Shown here: piece by piece, positions 21,567-33,162 of the stretch | How positions within the stretch are numbered: the stretch's first letter is position 1 | Layout: each line of letters opens with the position of its first letter | Assembly (NCBI GenBank): GCA_963971575.1 | Contig: OZ020625.1 | Coordinates: forward strand, 19,808,829 to 19,872,828 | Origin: Liopterus haemorrhoidalis | Lineage: Eukaryota; Arthropoda; Insecta; Coleoptera; Dytiscidae | Length of the DNA stretch: 64,000 bases | Reading direction: 5' to 3' | Notes under the pieces: model-generated | The model's input: the letters and a program-made list of their open reading frames with translations, nothing else | Told to the model about the DNA's origin: nothing | The model's database searches: none | Translations under genes and position numbers: made by a program

Positions 21567-24500
21567 TTACACGTATGTAGCTGTATTTTTTTTAAGTATT
21601 AGTTGAATATTTGTTGGTAGAGTTATTTTGTTTTCAGTTAATATTTTATACAATTGTTGTTGTTGGATTTGATACAAATTGCATGATAGAAATAAGTGAT
21701 TCAAGTCGGCTTCATAACCTTGTAAGCAGGGACATATGTTGGATTCTATTAAGTTAAATCTATAAAGATGTGCAGGACACATTGTATGATTAAATCTCAT
21801 CCTTGATATCGCTGTTACATATTTTTTTGGAATAGGAGTTTTACTAAACCATGGTTTTTTAATGGTGTTCTGTATGTTAAAAGAAAATATACCTTTTTCC
21901 TCTGATGTAATATTAAATTGATTTTGCCATGCTTTATGATAACTAAGTTTTGTTTCCGCGATATTTTCGTTTGAGAAATGTAACACTTGTTCAATTGCAC
22001 CCTGTTCTATTGCTAATTTAGCTTTAGAATCGACTATTATGTTGCCCTTAATATCCGCGTGACCTTTGATCCATATAATTTTTATCTCAATGTTTTTATT
22101 ATGTTTGGCTATATTTATGATTTCTGTTATCTTATATATTACTTTGGGGTTGTTAGTGAATCCTGGGTTTTTTAATTTTTGAATAGAGCTCAGACTGTCT
22201 GTTAGAATAGTGGCTGAATTGTAATCTGGAATGTGTAAGTTTAATAAATACTCAGTAGCGCGATATATTGCTAAAAGTTCTATATGGAATATGTTAACAG
22301 TATTATTTGTTTTGTACATAAAATCTTTTTCTGTTTGGGGATCATATATGGCAAATCCAGTGCCTTCTTTTTGTTTTGATCCATCTGTATATATTTCGTA
22401 TGTTTTCCCGAGTTTTGAATTGATTAATTTTATAGGATATTATTGTTTTTTATTTGTATTTCTGAACCAACTATATTATTAGGAAGATAGAATTCTAGTG
22501 GATATAAGAAGCATGTTAGATTAAAATTTCTTTCAACAGTAATTTTTGAAACTTTGTAACTCAAGAAACTATTCACTAGAGGAGGTAGTATTCTGCGTTG
22601 CCAGTAAGGGGAGATGAGACATTTAGTTGAAAGATGTATAATATTATCGGCGAGGATATATAGTTTATTGGTGTACATATGTATGCAGCCAGAATTTGTT
22701 TGATAACGTTTTTCTTCTTATATTAAGAGGGAGTTCGTACCATTCAGCGAGTAGGCTGTGTTTAGGTGTTGATTGCATAGCTCCGATACATAATCTGAGG
22801 TTTTTATGTTGTATTTTATTTAGTAATTCTAATAAACTATTAGTTGCAGAACCATACACTGTACAACCGTAGTCAATAATTGATCTAATTCTACACCTAT
22901 AAAACGTAATGACTGTTGATACATCAGCACCCCATTTTTTCTTAGAAATTATTCTAAGCATATTAACTGCTGAATCACATTTTTTAACGAGATTACGAAT
23001 GTGGGACTTAAAATTTAATTTTGCGTCTAAATGCATCCCTAGATATTTAATTTCTAGTACCAGGTTAATTTGTATTCCTTCCAAATTTAGTGACTTAGGG
23101 AGAGAATTTTGTCGGTGTCTCGTGAAACATACTATTTTTGTTTTATTCGCACATAGTTCTAGGCCGTGATTTCTGAGCCAATCAATTATTATACGCATAC
23201 CTATATTCAGAGAATGTTGTGTAACTGAAAATTTTGTTGAGGTGCAGTATATTATTTATTTATTTATTTATTTTACATCGGGCTATTTCTGCAACGAGGC
23301 TAATCGCCGATGCCAGGGGGCGAGCTCCTACACCTTGATAAGTGGTGAATGATTGTGAAAATGAGAGTAATGTAAACATATTATTCTCGCCCGAATAATA
23401 TTACCAACGAAGGAGGCTCGAACCACCGACCGCCCAGTCCTGACTGTTTCTACTAGTTTAAAACCGCACGACTTAATGCGCTCGGCCACTCCGTTGGCTG
23501 AGGTGCAGTATAAGCACATATCGTCTGCATAACTTAAGAAACTTGTTTCAGGAATAAGTACTTGCACCAGTTCAAAAGTATAAATAAGAAATAAAATGGG
23601 GCTCAACACACCCCCTTGTGGTAAACCTAATTTGGATGTTCTAGGTCCTATCATATTTTGTGCGTGTTTTATGTAAAGAATGCGCGACTTAATTTTGTTT
23701 TTTATTGATTTAATTATATTAAATGGTATTTTTAATTTATACATTTTGTTAATTAGTGTATCTGATCAAACGTTATCATAAGCCCCTTTGATGTCCAAAA
23801 AAGCAGTTAAATAATTATTGGCAGAGTTCTGAATGGCTGTGCACAGAGTAGCTAAACTATCTAAACAACTGCAATTTTTCCGAAATCCAAACATGCAATT
23901 TGGGATAATGTTTTTAGATTCTAGCAACCATTCTAATCTAGTTTTAATCAGACGTTCATATGTTTTAAACATGAAAGTAAACATGATGATAGTGCAATAG
24001 GTCTGTAAGAATCTACTTTGTGCGGGTCTTTGTTAGGTTTGAGCAACGGGATTATGTTGAATTTATTCGAGTCAGGAATAGTTATGCCAGAATCATAAAT
24101 TTTGTTGTATATATTTAATAATATTTTTTTCATATTTTTCCGAAGGTGATGAATCATAGGATAGCGTATTTCGTCATGTCCTGGAGAAGTATTCGATGAT
24201 GATTTTATTGCGTTTAAAAGTTCGGGGAATGTGAATGGCTTGTTTAATTCCGATGTTAAATTTGCATTTGTTATATTTACAGTATAATCATTATTTTCTG
24301 CTATGGGGGGAACCAGTTTTTGTAAGAATTCTTCTAATATAATGAAAGATGCAGAGGTAGTATTTGTAGGAGAAGGGTTGATACCGTGGTCAATGTTTTT
24401 AATTTTTTGCCAGATAGATTTAGCGGGGGTATCTTTATTTAAGGTGTTTAAAAAAAAATTTCAATTATTTTTTCTTTTCAATTTATAAATTCTTTTGGCT

Positions 24501-25186
24501 TTGGCGGCCATTCTTTGGCATGTGATATAATTATCTACATTTTTTTGTATGTCATATTTTTTATATGCGTCTTTACGTTCCTGCTCAGCTTTTTCGCATT
24601 CCTCGTCTCACCAACATTTAATGCGATGTGGATTGATTGTTTTTATTTGATTTTTAGGAATTGATTTACTAGATGCTTCAATTATAATTTTAATAAATTT
24701 ATAATAATTGTGAATGTGATCGTCGGTGTAATTGCATTTTTTAGCTAAGTTGTGTGCTGTGTGATTATAAGATACCCAGTCAGCATCCTGTACTCTCCAC
24801 TTGTTTTTTGTATTAACTGTGATTTTATCCGGTTTGTTACCTATTTCAAGAATCAATGGGAAATGGTTAGATCCATGAGTATCAGGAATTGTACGCCAGT
24901 TAAATTTTGAGTAGAGTGTTGGAGAACATATGGAAAGATCAATTGCAGATTTTTGTTGGTAGGGGTTGGTACATAATGTTGGTGAACCATCGTTTAGAAT
25001 ACAGAGGTTGTGCAGATCAGTTGCTTCTATTAAGTTTTCGCCTTCTTTATCGGTTGAAACACACCCCCAAGCTGCGTGGTGACAGTTTAAATCGCCAGCA
25101 AAAATTGTTCTGGATGAAGTTTGACTGATAATATTAGCCCAGGAATTTTTTGAAATTTTATGTTTAGGTTTAGCATATATTGACAT
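21567..25186 (-). pseudogene. LINE ORF2: endonuclease, reverse transcriptase, RNase H (broken)
   Basis: Endonuclease part shows FAGDLNCHHAAWGC and DTHGSNHFPLILEI. RT shows SYRPIALSSC, FRKNCSCLDS, AFLDIKGAYDNV (motif A), GLPQGGVLSPILF and SYADDMCLY (catalytic YADD), then the thumb with KYLGMHLDAKLNFKSHI. RNase H has a TDGS segment before 22319, HIELLAIYRA, ILTDSLSS and GHADIKGNIIVDSKAK, all four acidic positions present, followed by a Cys-rich ICPCLQGYEADLNHLFLSC tail. The frame is broken by stops near 24606 and 23765, the SINE at 23252-23499 and a shift near 22430, so the copy is dead. Known role: target-primed reverse transcription. Confidence 0.85.
23252..23499 (-). mobile_element. tRNA-derived SINE with 13-bp target duplication
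   Basis: Flanked by exact GAGGTGCAGTATA (23239-23251 and 23500-23512). On the minus strand it starts AGCCAACGGAGTGGCCGAGC, with an A box resembling class-II tRNAs (Ser/Leu), and has a B box GGTGGTTCGAGCC. The 3' end is an AAAT-repeat tail. About 248 bp. The AAAT tail resembles that of LINE-2 (25190), a possible mobilising partner (inference). Confidence 0.9.
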
Positions 25187-25189
25187 TAT

Positions 25190-26756
25190 ATTATTTATTT
25201 ATTTATTTACAAAAATAGGCTACACAACAGGAGGAATCCCAATAATAGTGTAGCACAGAAAAACATATAAAATTAAATTAAATATTCGAATCAGTAATTC
25301 ATAAAACAATAAAATATAAACCAATTACATATTATACAAAAATTTCGTGTATACAAGTTAGATAAAGTTGTAAAACCATATAAATCAAAAATGTAATAAT
25401 TTATTTAAGGTATTTATGTAAGATAGTCCAGAATTATGTAATAAGAGAATTAATGTAAGATTTTATTTAGAGATTTCTTAAAAACATTTATACTCGTGTC
25501 GAAAATGTCGGGAAATGATTCGGAAGTTGAAAGTTTGTTGAACATAAAACATATTCTATTAATGGGAGAATTAAAAGTATAATTAGTCCTATTAAATGGT
25601 AAACAAAATAGATCATTACTTCTGGTCGGATAAGGAGGATCACGAAAACTTAGCAAGGCAAGTAGCTCAGGGCAATCAATTTTAAGAATTTTATAAAGAA
25701 AAGTCATGTCAAGTAAAGTACGTCTGTTCTCTAGAGATAGTAACGAATGGTTATTGTTATTTGGAAATTTAAAATCGCAATATTTTAGGAATTTAGTTTG
25801 AATTTTTTCAATACGATTTATATATGTGAAATATTGAGGGGACCAGCACATTGAGGCATATTCTAAGTGAGTACGTACTAAAGTGAAGTAAAGAGAGAAT
25901 ACCGTAGAACTATTTTTGAAGGGTTCGCTCATTCTCCTTATAAATCCCAACATCTGATATGCCTTCTTTACAATATTGTTAATATGTACATTGAATATTA
26001 ATTTAGAATCCATTGTAACACCTAGATCCCTAATTTCGTTAACATTTGAGATAGGAGTATCATGAATCTTATAATTATAATTTATTACATTTCTGTTCCT
26101 GGTAAATGAAATTTTGAAACATTTAGACAAATTTAATTTTAACTTATTTTTTAAACAATATTCCTGTAATTTGTCAACATCACGTTGCATACTGATACTG
26201 ATGAGACCCCTGTGGAACTCCAGAACTAATCTTTTCAAATCTTGAAGTGAATCCTTTGGTTACGACACACTGTTCACGATCACTCAAGTAAGACTTGAAC
26301 CATTGAAAAAGGCGACCATTTATGCCAGTGACAGCAAGTTTAGATAGTAAAATATTGTGATCTATTGTATCAAATGCTTTACTGAAATCTGTATAAATGG
26401 CATCGACTTGCACTCCATCGACTTGAGAATGAAGTCAATATAAATTGTCAGGTTTGTATCAACAGATCTGCGCGGGAAAAAGCCATGTTGGTTAACGTTA
26501 ATCATTTTCCTTACAAAATTTAATAATACATCATAAACTATACGTTCAAAATTTTTTTCAAATATGCATAACTTTGAAATTGGACTGTAGTTATTAACCA
26601 AATTTCGATCACCGCTTTTAAAAATTGGAACAACAATTGCCTTCTTCCAATACAATGGGAAGCAACCTTCACTTAAAGATTTATTAAAAATGTAAAAAAC
26701 AATAGACAAATAACATTGCTCGCTCGCTCTACCCTGCACAAATCGAATGTACCCAT
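25190..26756 (-). pseudogene. Second LINE (LINE-2), RT with internal deletion, 5' truncated
   Basis: Minus strand: IFKSGDRNLVNNYSPIS, NQHGFFPRRSVDTNL, IYTDFSKAFDTIDHNIL (motif A), KISSGVPQGS (motif B), then a direct jump to the thumb (DKLQEYCLKNKLKLNLSKC, RDLGVTMDSKLIFN) and the C-terminal ARTHLEYASMCWSP-like region. The whole segment that should hold YADD is missing, so the enzyme is dead. The left end is an AAAT-repeat tail at 25190-25210. The same family supplies the 38374-38577 fragment (NSPLNRIC). CR1/Jockey group by inspection. Confidence 0.82.
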
Positions 26757-26996
26757 TGTGAACAAGTTGTATTTTCCTATTTTCCGAGTTTTTTTTGTGC
26801 TTTTTTATATTCAAAGGTAATCTACGATTAACAAGGTATGTAATAATATATTATTCTAAAGAAATTTTAATGAAATTTACAGTTTATCCTTGTATTTTTA
26901 ATTCTTTTTGACTGTCTGTCAATATAAGATCAACTAAAATATATTAGTAAAGAATAAAAACCACATTTTAAAACTAATTCTTTTTCTGTTTTTTAG

Positions 26997-28832
26997 ATGG
27001 CTGAAGAGAACAATGAAGCTTGTGTAGATGACAAAATATATTTTTCTAACGTAGAATATAATAACTATTCAAAATCAAGCGAAAATGCAAGAGTAGGAGA
27101 GGCAGTTTTTTTTGCAAAACATAATTTTATGTGGACAGCATTAGACAAGATGAATTTAATATATACGCTTTGTGTTTGCAGTCAACTGCAATTCTTACCG
27201 AACCGCATGTGATTACAATTTGAAAAAAATAAAGCATTTGTAGACACAATTTCGTGCACCTGTAAAGTTGGAAACAGCTCTAAATGTAAGTAAACATGTT
27301 TCAGCTGTTTTATTGAATTGTACCAGGAGCTAATTGTTGCTAAATGGATTACGGCACAATTAAGCCTTTCTAATTTTTGATACTATAAAAAATTTTAGAC
27401 AATGTTTTTTCTCTTTTCTGCTGGTTGGTTTGTTTTAGGAATCCCTTAAACGAATTGGACTAACTATCTCCATCTGACATAACATGGTGCCTGGTCTCGA
27501 ACCAAATCATGTACAGAAGAACAATATAGACCTGTTCCAATTTTAGAAATGGATTGTTTCAAAAAAACATATATGCCAGTTGGAGTTCTTACCAGGAGTC
27601 AACGAGAAATTATAAAAACAAAAATTTTGTATTAGATTTGCCTGATAGCCCATTTAGTTTAAACTTGTATGTATTATTTATTTATTCAAAATTAGCCTGC
27701 AGATTTTCGTAATTTTATATTGTACAATAATTAAATATAAATTTTTATTTTCAGCACAAGAACAAATCAAGAGGTCATAAACTACCCTCCTTGTGTTCAA
27801 TATCTGTACAATAATGCCTGTCAATCCGTAATAATGATGGAATTGCATTCTTTTTACGTAAATATAAAAACTTGTTGTGAAGATTTTGTAAGTAGTTTTA
27901 GAGATGAATACAATACTACAATTTGTAGTAAATATTCCAAGGAAAATTGTTTTTCTGAAAGAAAATATAGAATTACGGGTTCAAGAATATATGAACTATT
28001 TACGTACAATATAAATGGAGACTGGCAAGGGAAAAGCGAGAAATATTTTAACCCTAAACATTTCACGAACAAATATGTTGAATATGGAAGGAAATATGAA
28101 AAAGAAGCAAGAGAACAGTTTTGTTTGAATATGGGGTTGAATGTTGTTGAATTTGGGGTAATAACATCAAACTGAAATAAGTGGGTAGGATATTCACCAG
28201 ATGGTGTTGTTTTTGATGGGATGATCCAGTGGCGTTGATTGAAATAAAATGCCCATTCATTGGTAAATAGTATGCATATTTTTATTTAACAATGTTTACA
28301 TATTTAATTTTTATTTTAGGTGCAACAGAAAATATAGACGATGTATTAAAAAAATTAAAGTACATTAATATTAAACATGACCAAGTGTAGGGTGACCATT
28401 TTCTTAAGAAAGCAATGCGGGACGGAACAAAAAAACAAAAGGTCCTCACCTCCCAAATCCAAGTGAAGAGCAAAAAAAAAGGTCCTCATTTCCTCAAATA
28501 CAAGTTATAAAATACGGGACACAATGTTAAAATGCGGGACTTTTGCGGGACGCATCTTATTGCGGGACAAAATGTTAGAATGCGGGACGAATGGTCACCC
28601 TAACCAAGTGGCCTTAATTAAGCGACATGCTTATTATGCTCAAATACAGACAGGAATGAGCATTCTTAACATACAAAAATGTTATTTTATTATATATTGC
28701 TCCTTTAATAAAAGTATGGCTGTGACATACATAAATTTTGATTATGAATTTTCTAAAAATTTATTGTTTAATGTTAAACAAAAATATTTTGAAAAAATGG
28801 TCCATTATATTTGTAATAAACATGTTTCATAA
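26997..28832 (+). pseudogene. ISL2EU-2 SWIM-YqaJ nuclease, broken
   Basis: 26997-27212 encodes an N-terminal segment (MAEENNEACVDDKIYFSN...). A worn SWIM motif follows at 27250-27320 (SCTCKVGNSSKC, then a frame change before the His). The YqaJ domain is at 27834-28260: ERKYRITGSRIYEL, EYGRKYEKEAREQF, then GYSPDGV after a stop at 28173, and IEIKCPF. 28615-28832 gives the C-terminal part (KRHAYYAQIQTGMS). Stops, frameshifts and the MITE at 28388 make it non-functional. Family role as for ISL2EU-1. Confidence 0.82.
28388..28602. mobile_element. Small hAT-type MITE
   Basis: 215 bp with exact 12-bp terminal inverted repeats TAGGGTGACCAT/ATGGTCACCCTA and an exact 8-bp duplication ACCAAGTG (28380-28387, 28603-28610). 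Internal TGCGGGAC repeats. Carries a module (AAGTGAAGAGC, A run, GGTCCTCAT) also found in the MITE at 30701. Confidence 0.92.
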
Positions 28833-29040
28833 TACAATGCATCATATTTAATAACAATGTACATTGGACAACCCATTAATATCTAGTGTCCTATTTAGAA
28901 GATAATATGCAGGAAAATTTTATACAAAATAGAAATTTTATACGGTAATCTTTTATAAATAGGATACTGGACTTAATGGCTACCTGTAAAGACTCTTAAT
29001 AAGGTAGAAGCAAAAATAACAAAAAATAATTAGAAATATA

Positions 29041-30449
29041 CTATAAAATTGTGTCTGATGCTAAAATTGGGGATGATAAATTGGTAACTCCTGAAATAAC
29101 TGTAATTATTTGTTCTATGTGGTAAATTAGATAAATGTTAAATTTTGTGCTTAATATTTTAAAAACTTTCATGCGTTGATAGCTTCGCTCAACATTAACT
29201 CTAGCTGCAGCTACTTTTGTATTATAAATTGCTTCTTCCTTATTAAGTTGTTTTTTTTTTCCTCTTAAAAACGGTGGTCGATATAATTTTATGCCGTATC
29301 GTTGACACTCTTTATCAATAAAAAAACCTTTGTCGGTCATAATAGCACAACTTTTGGCAATAGCCTTGTCTGAAGCTCTTCCTCCGAAAGGCTTACTTAT
29401 AAAAGTAATAAGACCACCAGGAGATACACCTGTCAGAACTTTAATTGATTCAGTCTAATACAATTTGCGTGTCATGAAAATCACTAAAACATACTGGCAT
29501 ATTATTCATTATTTGTTCTTTTGTTGGGAACGTTACCGCGGCACTTAACATTTCACTTCAAATTTTAAGCATATCACTAAAATATGTCCTACATAAATTT
29601 GGGGTAATTCTAAACAGTATAGCGATAACAATGAAACTTAGATTTAATTTTAATTTAACAAACACTAGGATAATCCTACTTTTTATGTTTAGCCTGTGAG
29701 CTCTTTTGTCACAATAAATTACTTAAATTATATAAATTAATTAATTTAATAATTGAAATGAACCTAATCCAGTGAAACTTGTAAGAACTTTATCATCCGT
29801 GATAATGTCTGCAACCGTAATAAATGTTGGAGTATTAACTTGTACTTGAAAGTCTCTGTATGTAACATGTTGTACTTCAGGTTCTTTTCTTGATAATTCT
29901 AATAATGCATTGACTGCAATTATTTCTTCTGTGTTGATTTCTTCTTCGGTGTCAATATCTTCAAGACAGCTCTCATCTTCAAGTGTTGACAACGGTAGCT
30001 CTTGCTCTTCTATCAACTTACGTCTATTTTCCATTCTTAAATTTCTGCCTGAAGACGTGGAAGGGCCTTTTAGTATATTAACTGATGATTTAGGTAAATT
30101 CTGGGTGGGGTAAATGCCTTTTTTCAGTCTTTTCTTGGACACACCTTTAAAGCCATAAATAATTTAAATACAAACAGGTTATAAATGTAAATCAAAATAG
30201 TTTACCTTTAAAAAAATCACTTTCCAGAAAATGCAACGAGCAAACACGCAAGTAAGGGCTTGGATTTTTGCCCATTTTTAGTTTTTGGATCCAAAGAGAT
30301 CTACGATCCACTTTTTCTCTACTTCCAAATGTCGTTTCAATTGTTAATATTTCTTTCCATTTAGGAAAATGATGGAATGTTAAAGTGGGATTCTTTTTTA
30401 TCCACGATTTACATTGTGGCACACAACAAAATGAATTATTTTTTGCCAT
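29041..30449 (-). pseudogene. ISL2EU-2 THAP-DDE transposase, broken
   Basis: 30449-30192 encodes an open THAP domain (FCCVPQC, SLWIQKL, RVCSLHF). The next exon begins near 30145 after an AAAG acceptor (SKKRLKKGIYPTQNLPK) and runs to 29741. The helix-turn-helix and first Asp (QIVLD) follow at 29470-29680 with stops, then about 30 codons seen in ISL2EU-1 are missing. 29455-29041 holds GGLITFISKPFGGRASDKA, MTDKGF (second D) and RVNVERSYQRMKVF (E). Two stops and the deletion kill it. Confidence 0.85.
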
Positions 30450-30700
30450 GATTCACAAAAATAAAACAGAAACAACTAAAAAACACGTATTTCTCCATTG
30501 AACAAAACAAAACAATGTGGCTTTCGTATTTTTCGCAAATTGCCACCAGATGTCAGGGCGCTTAGGAAGTTTCTCCTATTGTTTACATAAATTTGCACGT
30601 AAACGTAAACTAAAAGTTTACGTATAAACGCCCATCCCTGCTTAAAAATACGTTTTACTACTTAAAATTGATATATAGTCGGATTGCTGATAGGTGACTG

Positions 30701-31047
30701 CAGGGCCGGCGCTAGGATTTGCGAGGTCATGTGCGAGAAGAGCCGCGGGGCCTGCTGTTCAGATCTAAGTGAGGAGCAAAAAAAAAGGTCCTCATCTCCA
30801 TGCGCGGGGCCTATTGTTGAACCGCGGGGCCTGCTGTTCAGATCCAAGTGAGGAGCAAAAAAAAGGTCCTCATCTCCATGCGCGGGGCCTATTGTTGAAC
30901 CGCGGGGCCTGCTGTTCAGATCCAAGTGAGGAGCAAAAAAAAGGTCCTCATCTCCATGCGCGGGGCCTGTTGTTGAACCGCGGGCCTGCTGTTGACCGCG
31001 GGGCCATGTGCGGTTGCACATGCTGCACATGCCTCGTGCCGGCCCTG
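30701..31047. mobile_element. hAT-type MITE with internal 78-bp tandem repeat
   Basis: Ends CAGGGCCGGCGC and GTGCCGGCCCTG; flanks GGTGACTG (30693-30700) and GATGACTG (31048-31055), an 8-bp duplication with one change. Inside are about three 78-bp units, each with GCGGGGCCTGCTGTTCAG, CCAAGTGAGGAGC, an A run, GGTCCTCATCTCC. Because 78 is a multiple of 3, both strands stay open (about 106 and 139 codons); these are not genes. Confidence 0.92.
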
Positions 31048-31055
31048 GATGACTG

Positions 31056-31960
31056 TTATATGTATGTATCAAGTAGTGCATTCATATAATAATCTATAGT
31101 GCGTTCAAAGGTGAGTTTGCAGTATTCGCGACTATAATTACCGAAACGGCGCCACTATCGCTTTGTGAACTTTTGACACGAAAAAGGATAGTCATCTGTC
31201 AACGTATGTAAACAGTATTGGTTTATAATCAATTTTTGGTCTAATTTACGTTTTCTTGCTGTATACAGTATATTTAAATTATAACCGAGTATTAAAAAAG
31301 TGTATAAATATATGTGAATCCATTTTATGATAAAATTTGCTGCTTGTAAATGAATATTTTCAGAGGTTATAATGTTGGTGCCGGCTTATACTCACAGAGA
31401 AAATAAATTGTTAAACTTTGAACTTAAAACATTTATTTGAATACTTAATATCTACACATATCTCAAGAAATTTTATAGAAAGAGAACTTGTAATTTATTC
31501 TACACAAGAAAACTGTCAAATATTTGCAAACTAACACAGTTATGGAACACTCCCATGAAATAACAAGGGGTTTTAATTATATTAACAATAATTTACACAA
31601 CATTAAACGATTTTCTTGCACATCTGAGACAGGGAAAATGAAAAATTCAACGTTAAAAACTTGTTTAAAATCATCTGGACAGTATAAATTCCCTTCAATA
31701 GAAACAAAATTTTAGAATCACTGATAATCTTTCAATCTAATATTCGAAGATGTTCTTCCTGTGATTGACTACCATACACACAACAAGAAGTATTTAATCT
31801 TGTTTTCTTAAATTTATCACGTTATTCGCTGTAAAAATGGAGTGAGAATGGACAGAAACAATAAAACACATGGTGAATTATACGTAAACAATGACAGTAA
31901 CCTTTTTCGAAGTGTTCGCTTTTTTGCCGCTAGAGGGATACGCGTTAAGTTGAGTCACCA
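31056..31960. other. Duplicated non-coding sequence with ISL2EU-2 empty site
   Basis: 31115-31500 matches 13530-14720 minus the MITE; the empty AT is at 31217-31218. 31590-31960 matches 34535-35030 (CGATTTTCTTGCACAT, TACACACAACAAGAAGTATT). No gene seen. Confidence 0.7.
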
Positions 31961-31962
31961 AT

Positions 31963-33160
31963 TGGATACAACAATGCCCGATGGCGGCGCTACGAGCGCT
32001 GTGAACAGCTGATTGAAACGAGTAATGTGAAAGTTGTCCATATTTGTTTACATGTTAAATCATCGATTTGCAATGGATAATAAACAGCTATCCTTATTAA
32101 ATTATTTAATTTTTTTAAGTGCAACACCTTCTTCTAGGTGTGTAGTTGAAGGAGAAGAGTTGTTAAACGCCGGAAATCTTATGTTGTGCGGAATTTTGGA
32201 CAAAAATGATGAGCATGTCGACATATGTGGGTTATGTTTACAAACAAGCAGTTTGAGAACACCACGTCACGAAGTCACTGGGAAATTAAAATTTAGTAAT
32301 GATGTTGAAGTTTTAAATATGTCCTGCACATGTAAAGCAGGAACTACATGCAAACACATTTCAGCTATCCTATTATTTTGTGCCAGGTGGTTAACAAACC
32401 AAAATGAAAGAAGCCAAGATCAGGGCATTGATTGATTGTGAAATATTTGATTTATCTTTTTTTTGTGTGGTTTCTGTTGGTTTTACTTTTTGTTCCAGAA
32501 ACAATATATTGAGTATGGAAATATTAACCAGCACAGATTAAAAAAGCCTGTGGTCTACTTTTAAGAAACCTGTCTTACAACAGTATGAACCGAAACCTCT
32601 GTTAGAAACTCCTTGCCTAAATAAATTGATTAAAAACAAAAGCAGGCACTGAAAGTTCAGTGAAAATGTATTCGAAAAGCTGCGTACAGAATTTGAGACC
32701 GCTTGCCCTAATTCTGCATTAAAATTACCCGGGTAGATATTTAATTATGTTCGAGAAGGATTTTTATAATTTAGTGTTTGTTTTTTATTTAATTTGTTTA
32801 ATAAATACTAGTTTGTTATTATCACTTCCACAGCACCAAATTTATTAACAGTTCACAAATTGTTTCTCATTTGGAAAATAATGGAAGTAAATATTTTTGT
32901 TACTTCCTTTTCTAGAGTGACAGCCAAACACACACCAATTTGTGTTATAATAACTCATTATAACATAAAGTAATATAAAAAAGAATAATAATTGCTATCA
33001 AAAGTTAATATAACAAACAAACTGCAACACTAACTTTTAAAAGCAATACAAACTACACGAGAAAACACATGTAAACCAGATGTAAACAATAAACTATTAC
33101 TCGTTTCGCTTAGTTCAGTTATAGTCCGCTTGGCGTCACTTCATAGCGCTGTTGAGCCCA
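31963..33160 (+). mobile_element. ISL2EU-3 SWIM-only derivative, copy A
   Basis: Starts TGGATACAACA after AT (31961-31962) and ends TGTTGAGCCCA before AT (33161-33162). Encodes the SWIM part of the nuclease gene and worn N-terminal YqaJ sequence (about 32530-32740) but no DDE transposase, so it would need enzymes in trans. Copy B follows immediately. Confidence 0.85.
32034..32435 (+). CDS. SWIM-domain protein of ISL2EU-3 copy A
   Basis: Up to 133 codons. FLSATPSSRCVVEGEELLNAG aligns with exons 1-2 of the ISL2EU-1 nuclease (intron absent here), followed by ILDKNDEHVDICGLCLQTSS and the SWIM motif MSCTCKAGTTCKHISAILLF. A donor-like CCAG/GTGGTT at about 32388 and an acceptor-like TTGTTCCAG at about 32500 match the intron position of ISL2EU-1. 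Downstream YqaJ sequence (KKPVLQQYEPKPLLETPCL) is incomplete, so any product is a SWIM domain without nuclease. It could bind DNA or partner with full proteins, but that is conjecture. Confidence 0.6.
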   Translation: MSIFVYMLNHRFAMDNKQLSLLNYLIFLSATPSSRCVVEGEELLNAGNLMLCGILDKNDEHVDICGLCLQTSSLRTPRHEVTGKLKFSNDVEVLNMSCTCKAGTTCKHISAILLFCARWLTNQNERSQDQGID

Positions 33161-33162
33161 AT

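Larger units (their letters stand above)
21285..25186 (-). mobile_element. I-group LINE with RNase H, 5' truncated
   Basis: Minus-strand order: endonuclease (25186-24608), reverse transcriptase (24157-22665), RNase H (22430-21567), 3' UTR, poly(A) seen as a T run at 21285-21296. RNase H after RT places it in the I/Nimb/LOA-like group. The endonuclease lacks its N-terminal ~100 residues, so the 5' end is missing where LINE-2 begins. A tRNA-derived SINE splits the RT. Confidence 0.85.
26757..30577 (+). mobile_element. ISL2EU-2 copy, left end missing, decayed
   Basis: Right end AAGTTTCTCCT at 30577 then AT (30578-30579), homologous to the MITE end at 14449. Homology to that MITE starts at 26757 (GAACAAGTTGTATTTT), where LINE-2 begins, so the left terminus is gone. 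Gene order is SWIM-YqaJ (plus) and transposase (minus), the inverse orientation to ISL2EU-1. A hAT MITE sits inside the YqaJ part. Confidence 0.85.

Noticed and set aside
30662..31089. Pro/His-rich and Cys/Lys-rich ORFs on both strands
   Set aside because: Created by a 78-bp tandem repeat inside a MITE with clear terminal repeats and target duplication.
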